Assembly (NCBI GenBank): GCA_037783415.1
Contig: JAZGTN010000043.1
Coordinates: 558,001 to 622,000 of the forward strand
DNA length: 64,000 nt
Source of the DNA: Leptasterias polaris
Taxonomy: Eukaryota > Echinodermata > Asteroidea > Forcipulatida > Asteriidae
Reading direction: 5' to 3'
The notes under the pieces are model-generated. The model was not told where the DNA came from. It saw only the letters and a list, made by a program, of their open reading frames with translations, and did no database searches. The translations under genes and the position numbers were made by a program. Below, piece after piece: positions 27,001-39,000 of this stretch (its first letter is position 1; the number at the start of each line of letters is the position of its first letter).

Positions 27001-30000
27001 TTTTCTGTATTACACAGTATGACTTTAGAAACTGGAATGTAAATCAGCCCGACGATTGGCGTATTGGTGAAGACTGTGTTCATCTCATACCTCAACAGAC
27101 AGTCGCTGGAACCTGGAACGACTTATATTGCCCTACCTCTAACTCTGGCTTCATCTGCCAATTAGACAAAGGTGAGAGGTTTAAAAGTCACGTTTGTCTC
27201 TCTTTACGATAAGTTTACAGTTTTTTGGGTGTGTGCATAACACAACAGACAGGACCTATGGATTTACGTCACATCCGTAGGAAAAAGTAACTCTGGCGAA
27301 GTGTCATGCTCAAAGTTGAGTTTGGTGCTCTGCACTATATAGACTGTTCGGCCATGAAGCTTACAACATAACTCATACTCACTGCTAATACAAAGCAAAC
27401 TATGTCCTATGTCAGTAAAAGATGAAAAGAAAATTTTATGAATCAAAATACTGTGAAAGATTGTTTTTCCCTAAATTATGTTTTTCTTTTTTCTGAATTC
27501 AATGATTCTTCAACTAAAGAATGTGAAGAACTGGATACTACGACAACGGACAGCAACTACTACTACCGCTACCATCCATCCTCAGTCAATGTAGAGAGAG
27601 TACAGTTCAAAGTCAAAGCTGGCAGTGACGTCCACATTAGCCTCAGCTCAGCAAGCAGTGACCAGCAGGCCATGTATGAGATTGTTATCGGGGGCTCGAG
27701 TAACAGCAACTCTGCCATCCGACGCTGCGGGATGTGTGCCAACGAGGTCTACATCAGCACGCCCAATTATCTCAACCAGAACGAATTCCGTGGCTTCTGG
27801 ATTGAATACGATCTGGCAACGGGAAAGCTGGACGTAGGAAGGGAGGGTCAAAGTTCATTCATGACTTGGACTGATCCCTCACCTCTTGATGTGAAATACG
27901 TTGGTTACTCCACAGGATCTGGTTTTGATGGCCAGTTCCAGTTCTGCGATCTTTGTAAGCTTGAGTATATGGTTGTTTTTTAATTTTTTCCTTACAATAT
28001 GTTAGTTTGGGGTTCCTTCGCCAACCCTTCTTTTCCTTTGATTTCCTCGCAAGGGCCTTATTTTTGTGAAAGTGGTAATGTTTTTAACAAGAGAAGATAA
28101 GACATGGTCTTCATGTCTAGCTTCTGATTTGTGTTGATGTGAAAATCTGTCAATCCTTTAAAATATAACTTTTATGGGAGTAGGATTGGAAACTTTGCAT
28201 GGTGGAGACACAATTAATGTACTAATTAAGTTTGCTGTAACACCATGTTCATGAAAAACCTCTCTTTTGAGTTGTGGTGGTCCTGAAAAATATATATATA
28301 TTTTTTCGTGTGTCTTTGTAGTTGCTGGTGTAGCTTCAACACCAAAGCCACAACCAACTCGTAAGTATAAATTAAGAATGTCTTTGTCATAACTCCACTC
28401 AGATTTTGATGGTAATATACATTTGAACCAGTATCATTCATTTACTCCCTCCTGTTTTAGCTTTCGCGAAAGACTTTGAAACATCAGGCTACTAACTAAT
28501 TTGTGCATTTATACCACAGTTCATTTTGGTTGGTAGGCAGTTTGCAACAGCTTATTCTATTTTCTCATTCATTTATTCCTTCAGAAACAAATGTATTTCA
28601 ATGCTGTCTTTAAGTTAGGATTCAATTGTTTTTTGTATTTTATTCTGCTTTCCTTTTTTCTTTCTTGTCTTTGTTGGTGTGTGTGGGATGGGATGGTTGC
28701 TAATACTTCGGGGTGCGTTTTGGCGATCCCGATGAGAAACATGTTTAAACTTTGTTCATAGGTTAAGCGTTTATTGCGTGGTTGGCAAACTGAGTTGTTG
28801 GCTTGGTTTCAAGATGGCGGAGTTCACAAACTTACCAAGTTAATTGTCAATAGAATTCTTTTAAAAATGAAAAACCTTGAAGCATACCAATCCAATTATA
28901 TTAATAAAATTATAAAGACTAATTCATCTCATATCCTGAAAAATGTAATAAAAGGCTTTATAATTTTAGAACATGAATTTTCAATAGATGTACCTTTTTG
29001 ACACAAACTTTTTCTGCATGGTTAATGACCCATTTTTTCATGCAGTTCTCGGAAATTGTTTCGGTCAATTTGTTTGCCAGAAACTTGTTCCTGGTCAGGG
29101 TCCCCAAAGCACGCCCCTGGTTTAAGGGAAACGTTGAGATAAATTGTTTATTTTCCCATGACAGCTGCGTTTGACCCTCGTTGTGGTCAGGGCTGGGAAT
29201 ATGAGGAGCTTTTGGGTCAGTGTTTCTTGTTCGCTATGTCGGACTATAGGACGTGGGCCGATGCAAGAGAGCAATGCAAGCTGGGAGGTGGTGACCTCAT
29301 CAGCATTGTGAGTGCAACGGAACAGACATACATTAATGGTAGGTATTGAGACTATTATGTCTGGGGATATAGTTGTATATCCACTTGCTCTAGTTGGTAT
29401 TTCTAAAACTTATTTGTTATTATGGAGCTGCCCAATCTTTTGTAATTGCCTTATCAAGGATTAATAAAGTTTTTGAATTGAATTGAACATCCAACACCCA
29501 TAGATACTCAGATCGTTTTCTGACTTTGTGGAGTGTGGTACTGCTGGCCCCCAAGCAAATATTGCTTAGTTCTTATACAAGTTGAAACATTTGTATGTTC
29601 AGTGCTCGATGTCACAAAGCACTAAAACTCATCTTAAGTTAAGATGTACTATTACCATAGTGATTTGTATTGTGACATCACATTTTGCTTAGCAATTACG
29701 ATTGATTCGCAGTTAAGATCAATCTTAACTCTTTGTGACATTGGCCCCTGGCTCCATAGAGTATTTTTGAAGATATGAAAGAGTCTCCAGCTGAAAAACG
29801 CTGTTGGGGTAAGGGTTTAAGTTTTGCTGAGTTATACAAACGTTTAAAAGATTCTTATCGAAAACAGTAATAATGACAGGTATTTTGTAGGGTTACATAT
29901 TCATGTACGATGGAGATTCTAATTTTTGTATTATTATTTTTTTTTTGGGGGGAGGTTTTGACAAAGAAAAGTTGACTATAGCTGGATTTGAACCTGTGAC

Positions 30001-33000
30001 CTCTGGAACAACAGGTCAGCCCTCCACCAGCTGAGCTATCTAGCCCCAATGTTGACGGTTTCCCTATTTTGTCAATATCTTTGTTTGGGTTGCCAGTTGT
30101 ATTGCTCAGTTGGTAGAGTGCTGGCCTGTTAGTCTGGAGGGAGGTTCAAGCTCCGCTCTAGTTAATTTTTCTTTTTTCAACCCAAAGTTATTTTAAATTT
30201 GCTAAGTCAGTTTCCCTTGTGGTGTATTTGAGTCTCATTTTGGTGACAGGCATGAGCAACCAAGGCTGATTCAGATTTAAGATGACTGGATGTTTTTTAA
30301 GATAATCAACTCTCCAAAGTATCTCAAAATTTTATAAATCACTCTATTATTTACAGCCCGTTTGGTGTTCGAAAATGAACCCTCTGCCTGGATTGGAGCT
30401 AATAACATCGCTGTAAATGGTGGATGGGTGTGGAGTGACGGGTCGCCATTCAAATTCCTGAACTGGAATGCAGGTAAACAGGTGCACCCAGCTGTGGTTA
30501 CCAGTCTGCTAAATAAGCTATTGATGACACAATACAAAATTGGGCTTGGCATGGTTTGAAACTTTGCATGGTGGAGATACAATCGAGAATGGTTTGCGGT
30601 AACACAATATAAATGAAAAAAATGTCTCTCTGTGAATTGTGGTGGTTCTGACAGAACTGGTGGTGTGACAACTCGGTTCTTTTCAGAACCACCACAATTT
30701 AGACAGAAAGAAATTTGTTGGTGTACATGGTGTTACGACAAACCTTACTAGAATATTGAGTTTAGAGTAGCCATCGGGCTAGCTCGGTGATCTAGTGGTA
30801 AGACATCTGCTCTAGCAATGCAAAGGTCGTGGGTTCGAGTCCCACCCGAGTGATTCGCCTGTGGATTTTTTCACAGAACTCGGGAAAGTACTGAGTATAC
30901 AGTGCTTAACACACATCTGTGTAGGGTAAAAACCAAATTATATTCAATATTCATTAACCCCGATGCAAAATTAACATCTATTTAATTGTTGCGGTACCCG
31001 CTACCAAGGATTCGAACTGCCTCTAGCCATCGGGCTAGCTCGGTGGTCTAGTGGTAAGACATTGCTCTAGCAATGCAAAGGTCGTGGGCTCGAATCCCAC
31101 CCGAGTGATTTGCCTGTGGATTTTTTTTTACAGAACTCGGGAAAGTACTGAGTATACAGTGCTTAACACATATCGGTGTAGGGTAAAAAATAAATTATAT
31201 TCAATATTGATTATCCCCGATGCAAAATTATCTAAATTGTTGCGGTACCCGCTGCCAAGGATTCGAACTGCCTCTAGCCATCGAACTAGCTTGGATGTCT
31301 AGTGGTAAGCTGCTCTAGCAATGCAAAGGTCGTGGGTTCGAATCCCACCTGAGTGATTTGCATGTGGATTTTTTTCACAGAACTCGGGAAAGTACTGAGT
31401 ATACAGTGCTTAACACAAATCGTGTAGGGTAAAAACTAAATTATATTCAATATTCATTACCCTCGATGCAAAATTAACATCTATTAAATTGTTGCGGTAC
31501 CAGGGATTCGAACTGCTAGTCATTGGGCTAGCTCGGTAGTCTAGTGGTAAGACATCTGCTCTAACAATGCAAAGGTCTTGGGTTCGAATCCCATCCGAGT
31601 GATTTGCATGTGGATTTCTTTTCACAGAACTCGGGAAAGTACTGAATATACAGTGCTTACATTGGTGTAGGGTAAAAACCAAATTATTTTCAATATTCAT
31701 TAACCCCGATGCAAAATTAACATCTATTGAGTCTAGAGTAGAAGACGTTTTTTAAAATTCTTTTTCCAAGTTACTGATGATGAGGCAACATCATAAAACT
31801 TTCATGACTTAAAGGTATAAGAGGGATAAATAATCCAAAAATTAATAACCAAAAAAGCTTACTTAGTTTGAATAGCACTGAGCTGTTGATGGTATAAACT
31901 ATTTTGAGAAAGGATTCCCTTCGACCCAAAATATTTGAATCTGAGAAGCAATTCATGCATGAATCATTTCTCATATTTCTGTGGGTTGATTGAAAATTTA
32001 AATTTCCTTGGTGTTCATTTGCGAATACTGTGGCCAGAAATGCGGTTGGTACGCACGGTTAGTTTTGGATTGATTCAATGTTCTTGATGAAAATACTGTG
32101 ACAGTTTTTTGCTGTTTTCTCAACAAGTATAAACACTGTAGACTTGCATTATGTCTTTCTTAATAATGTTGCCTATATATCAGCATTACGTTGACAAAAA
32201 CCAGTCTATGACCCTACATTTAACAGAATATTTGTAGTTGTTTTATTTTGATTGGGGTGTAATCCCCCTTATTTTACTTCAACAGGAGAGCCCAATGATT
32301 ACACCGATGGTGTGCACTGCAGCGAACTGTACACTACGAATGGTAGATGGAATGATATCCCCTGTGAACATACAATGGGGTATATCTGCAAGAAAGATGG
32401 TGAGTCGTTGGAGCACCTAGGAGACTGAGCCACAGCGGCAAAGGGGATCACCATAACAGCTAAGATCATAAATACTGAGTGTTTACCACCATGATTACCG
32501 ATATGCAGCCAGTACCTTAACCCCTTAACCAGTTCACGACTCTGATCATCATGTCATGACCTCTTCCAAAATTGTCACTGTCATCTCCAATCACCACCAG
32601 CATGATTACAATGAGTATCATCGAATTCACTCTGATCCGAATCCCCAGCTTCTATAAGATTACCACCACCAGGATCACCACACAACTTTGGTAGCTGTTA
32701 CTACCTTGACTCTTTAACCACTTTCACCATCAATACCCATTCTTCAAAATCGTCACTGTCATTTCCGATCATCAGCATGCTTATTCGTATCATCATCCAA
32801 TTCACTGTGATCCTAATCCCTGGCCACTATAAGATCAACAACACCATAATCACCACACATCGTTGATTGCTGCCACTACCGTGAGCATTTCACTCTTTCC
32901 ACAATCATCATTGTCAGCTCTGATCACCACCGGCATGATTATAATCATAATATCACGCCCCATAATCATCGCCATGTCCATGGCTGCCACCATCTTATCT

Positions 33001-36000
33001 TCACCATCATCATCATGAGACGAGAATGCTGGAATAAGGGATTACCTCATAGAGCGTTTTACCAGCAAGTAACATTTTGTGGTTACTATTGACCCCACCC
33101 TTGCACAACGTTGAACGCACCTCCGACAACTCATTTTTACCATTTTTGCCATTTTGGCGGTCAATTCCTTTGCGCTCATTTTGACTCTCAAAATGGCAGA
33201 GAGTATAGGCATGTGTAAACGCACTGCGCATCATGCAAGAGGTGAATAGTAGAAAACAGTGCGTAATTAAAAGACATAAGCGATCAACAAGATTCTACAG
33301 TTTGTCTGCGCTTTCATGATGGATTTGCATTGTTGCATCACTCATCTGCTTACAAGAACAACTGTCTAGGTACATGTAGCTGCCTTTTGCTTTGTGTGTG
33401 GTAAGCATCAGGATCAAAATAGAAACTTTGTTAAGAGCCTTTCAGTAAGCAGAAAATGTCTGATTACAGCATGGATCATCACAACTGCATGGAGCAAGTT
33501 TGATCAAGGATCGTTTGATTAACTTTAATCGAATGCACGCTAGTGCATTCCAATATCCAACATCCGTTTTAATAGCACAGTGCAGAGAGGACCAGTTATC
33601 AGAAAAATAATAACATTGATCCGCAACAATCACTAAGATGTGATTTTATCAACTTTTGCAACAACCGTACTCAAATAATTATTATATTTTATTCATAAAT
33701 ACCCCAGACAGTTTCGCTATTCCTATTGGTGGAGAGCAAGTCACGTGGGGGTGTATAAACGGCTGATAAAGACATAGCTGAAGCATGTTTAAGACCGGCT
33801 GGCTTCGCGTGTTGGGCCCGCAAGCTCATTTACGCCAATTTACTTACCCGGAACGCAATATATAGCTATTAGTACCCGCGCGTAATCTTTTTGTACATGC
33901 GCGTACACACAACCCAACGCACACAAAACAGAATTTTACAAAAGTTTTTGAAAATGTACAAATTTCGAAAATTCGCTGAACAAACAGATTGTAACAGATT
34001 GTCTAAAGATCTACTTGTAATTTGTTTTCGCTTTTTAACAAAAGGGTATTCATGAATGGGAATAAAAGAGTAGGTACTCGTTCTTAATTGGCCGTTTAAA
34101 ACCTTGCAGGGTCGTGGCCGTGCGATAAAGACCCAAGCCGAAGGCGAGGGCCTTTATCGCACGGCCACGACCCTGCCGGTTTTAAACGGCCGCTAAAGAA
34201 CTCGTCGCCACTGTTTTATTTTCTTATGATAAATGCCTGGCATAAATTGTTGGGTTCTGTTCTTCTACAATCATATGAGGCACATGTTACAACTTGTGAG
34301 AGCAAAAATCATTCGTATCTCTGTGAGCAGTGTCCAGTGTAAACAAACTGATGGCCACCCTCATTTTCACCTTTATCATGTTTTCCCAGTCTTCCCCTCT
34401 GACTCTTCCATCGCTGTAAGTATTGAATGTTGCCCATAATGCAGAATGCCACATTGAGCAATGAGTAAATTTTGTCCCATACTTCTCCACCACCCCGAGA
34501 GTAACTATCTGATCTTTAATTCTTCATTCTTACAGGCTACTTAGTGTCCCACTTCACCGTCTACCCTAACTCTTACCTCCAAGACACAGATGTTCTCGCT
34601 TTGACCAATGTTTACCCAGAGGAGTGTGCCATGCGTTGCATCATGGAAGCCTCCTTTGTCTGCCTGTCATTTGACTATGATAAGAATACAAAGATTTGTA
34701 AACTGAGCGATAGGAATTTGGACAGTGTGAATGGACTATACACAGCCATTGGAGTTGACTTCTATCAGATTGGTTAGTATGAAGAAGAAACAAATTGACT
34801 CATAATTTCAACAAATGTATACGTTGATTACTGCACAAATAATGCTATAATTTCTCAGCACCAAGCAGCATGACAGGTAAGGCTGTATCTGAATTGCGGC
34901 TAAAGTTACAGCTACGACAGTTGCTAAGCACGTCAATGCAGAATTATACTCGTAGTCGTTGCTGTAGCCGCCGATTTGGATACAGCCTTTAACTCTATTT
35001 GTTTGCAAAGCAAGACAGCACTAAAACAGATCTTAAACAGAAAGTTTATGTCCACTCTTCCCAATTTCATGTCACTGCTTAAGCAGACATTGATGCTTAA
35101 AAGTTGCTCTGTGCAAAATTAAGCAGGAAGCTAAAAGGTGAAAGAAAACATATTATGACATGGTATTTTGGCTGGTAACCCTTTTCTCGGAGGAACAATT
35201 GTTTTGTGCTTAGCAAATTGTTGTGCTTTTAAGCAGCTCTGAGAGACTGAACAAATTTTATTTAAAATTCTCTCATATATTCTAATGAGTAAATGCAAAA
35301 GGTTCTCAGTTAAAAATTTTCAAATGCAATAATGAAAATGATGAAGAATTGGTTTTATTAAAATACTGATCTTAAAATTATCTTGTTAACAATGTGGTCA
35401 CAGTCCCTGGTGTAGCTCCGCCTACTCAACCTGCTACCCTTGCCCCTGGTTACCGATGCCCAGCTGGTTGGACTTCCTACGGTGATTACTGTTACCAAGC
35501 CCAGCCAGGAGATGGTACCTGGACCGAGGCCTTCGAGGACTGTCGAAGAATGAGTGCTGACCTGATCTCCATCCATGACAGCAATGAAAATAATTACATC
35601 GTGTCCATCATGCAAGAGAGTATGTTCCTTTCCTTTTTGCCATTTTAACTTTTTTTTCCCAACTGAAAATTTATTTCCACAAATACATAGCATTTGACAA
35701 AGATTATGCAAATTCTGACATTAATCCACAGATGGACTGACTGGTCAAATATGGACTGGCATGAGTGACACTGTGACATCCTTGACCTACGAATGGACTG
35801 ACCGCTCACCAGTCACCTTTACCCAATGGGCCATCAACGAACCAAACAACTACGAAGGCAAGAATGAGGATTGTGTGGAGGTGTACACAGATGTAAGTAG
35901 ACAAGTCATCCATAATGATGCTTGGCCAAACTGAGGCACAACATGTGCAACAAATTTGAGCAAATAATCTTCAGGCAATCTTTGTTTTGATAAAAATAAT

Positions 36001-39000
36001 AATAGTGTACATTTATATTCTGCCAAATGTCTGTTATTAAATTAAACTTCCGGTGCCGAATTACCAAATCTGACGGAGATTGTTAAAAATGATTTTATGT
36101 GACAAAGTAACCACCAACAAGGTTAGGTGGCAAATATTGCTGTCAGACCGTGCCAGAAACAAGCTCCACCCACTCTTTCTGATAAGTGTTCTGGGTAACA
36201 CAATACACGGGGCCTATGGCTTTACGTCCCATCCGAAAGACGAAGCGATAATGGTTAAGTGTTCTTGCTTAAAAGGACACAGGTGTTAAGACCGGTTGAT
36301 CAAAAATACCAGAGCTTGAGTCTGGTGAGCTTGTCGCAGCCTTGTCATGCCACTTTAGTGATCAATGTTGCGAGTTCCAATCTTTAACAGTGGAGGGCGC
36401 TGTTCATTATAGGGCTGCCTGTATCATTGGACCTGAGCTCTATTTCATGGAGCTTCCTAAGCACTAAAAGGATCGAGCTAAACACAAACAATTATGCTTA
36501 CCAAAATAAGATTACCAGGAGATACCGTTTGCCACAAGTACATCCTGTGACTGGTATCCTGCTTATTTTTGCTCTGCAAGTGATATTTTCTGCTTAAGGA
36601 GCTCTATGAAATTGGGCCCCTGTTGATGACCTAGTGTGGAGTAAAGAGGGCAGTACACTGAAGAGGGTACATATTGGATAATTAGTCTTCTTGCATGGAG
36701 CTTGGTGTTAAAATTTCTCCTGTCTTTTCTCCCCCACTTTTCAGGGAACATGGAATGACCAGGATTGTGAGGATCGTAATCATTATATCTGTAAACAGAT
36801 GAAGCAGAATTTGGGACCAACTCAGTTTCCTATCACTCCAAACGGCTGTGATTTGGTAAGAGCTCATGCACTCAGAAATATCAAACTTGACAAAATAATA
36901 AACTTTCTTTCAAGTTTTGTTACTAGTAAAATTGTGGCCACAAATAGTGGCTCATGTATTTATTTATTTCCTCCTTTAAGAAACTAGAATTATGATCTTG
37001 ACACAATAAATTGGAGTATAAAATGCTATAACAAGCTAAAAACAATTAAACACAGAGAAAATTACATGAAATAAGGCAAATGAAAGCAAAGCACACTGAA
37101 CACAGTTCAAACACCACACTATACTGAACAGGATTAGATAACAAGTAATAAGCCTAAGGTCCTGCTGGCAACACATCAGCAGAGGCAGTGTCAGATTATC
37201 ACACTATCTGATTCCTAATAAGGGAGTGCAATAGTAGATGACAAGATTATAAACAGCAGGGTTGCCAAAATGGACTGAGCTTTATCAGACGACCTAAACA
37301 CTGCAAGGTTTTAAAAGTTCGCTTAAGACTGAGTCACTACTCTTTTATTCTCATTCATAAATACTTGTTTTTGTTAAAAAGTATAATAATGTAGAAAAGT
37401 TTGTTTTGAAGGCGTAAATTTTCAACTCCTGTAAATTTGCATGCGATGCTCAATGGTCATGCGAGTACCTGAAATAATTACAAATTTCTGTAGTTTGAGA
37501 AGAATTTTAAATGTTTTAACAATAGCCTCGTGGCTTCATCCAGGAAGTGTTGATTTCATTGTGTTTGTATATGTAGGGTTGGGTCGCCTTTGAGTCATCA
37601 TGTTATAAATTTGAAGATGCTTCTGAAGTGTCTTGGGACCAGGCTAACAATGACTGTGCAGCAATAGGAGCACATCTTATTGTCATCAGAGATAGGTAAT
37701 ACATGTATAGGCAGGTTGGCTCAGTGGTTAAATCTTCCCTGCCTTCCACCTCTGTGGATCCTTGTTCGAATCCTGCTCTTGTGAGTCTTAAAAGCGAACT
37801 TAATCACTGTAACTTGGTTGCCTGAGGGAACATGATTTATATCAACGTTTAGGCCAAGTAAAATAAATAACATGTTGCTCGTCCCCGCCCGCTCCGATTT
37901 TGGAGGCCGCACCGAATTTGTTGTTATTTGTTATTTAAATCTTTGAAATCAATTTACATATTGAGAGCTATTTCAAATGTATCTTTCATTTTTATTGAGC
38001 AATTTCATCATCTTTCTTGCATGTAGGCCTACAAAAAATGCTATTTCCACAACGCAATCGTGAGAATTAACTCCACATTTTCTTTGAAACGTTTTGCCCT
38101 TCACGTTTGCATGCCACAGTTCTTTTTTGAACGAGACCTTTGCACCAGGACGTGATGCCACACACACAGAATAATTTTGGAGCAAAAGCAAGAAGAACTC
38201 TTGGAAAGAATAACACTATGTATCGAAATGGACACAGAAATACACAAGGCAACTTTAAACAGAATTTGAGGACATACAGAACATGCTCATAAAACCATAA
38301 AACCATAAAACCATAAAACCATCTTCAAATACGATATGGCGGCCATCTTGAAAAAAATAACAAAAAATTTAAAAATAACAAATAACAAGGACCTCCCTCA
38401 CCAACTTTTTTAAAAGTCCGGACGAGCAACATGTTATTTATTTTACTTTGCCTAAGAAGTTGCTATTCAGCTATTAAGAAAATCTTTAATTTTTTACACT
38501 ATACTTTAAATGTGAAAATTATGGTACACTTTGCAAAACTGTCCATACAAACAACATCTGTTTATCTTGACTACCAGGAAACAACCTAGAATACTCAAGG
38601 AAATAATTTTTGTAATCATGGTGACATGGATCTGTGGGAAATTCCCTGACAGCTTTGCTGCCAGCTCTAGTAAGGGTATTTTACGTTGTCAGTTCCTATC
38701 ACATAGAATCAACATGCCATCCAAAGTTTGTCACCATAAGTCAAGAGCAGTTTGACAAACACTATCAAGACTGTCAAATACCGGAGCTAAATAAAAACAT
38801 ACTTTGAAAACTAAGTTAATAAATCTGAAGTTTTTTTGAAGAAGCCTACACCCATTTCACACAGGTGGACTTTTGAATCTGGAGAACTATTAGGTTATAA
38901 GCAACTAAAACAATCTGAAAAAAGGCGCAAAGTTTCAAATCCTATTGAAAACGAGGGACAATGGACTTTTTTTAGATGATCACTGTGGGATTATTCTTGT

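Noticed and set aside
30781..30856. tRNA gene with A and B boxes
   Set aside because: It is the head of a SINE repeated four times in tandem, and the same unit recurs diverged at 54705.
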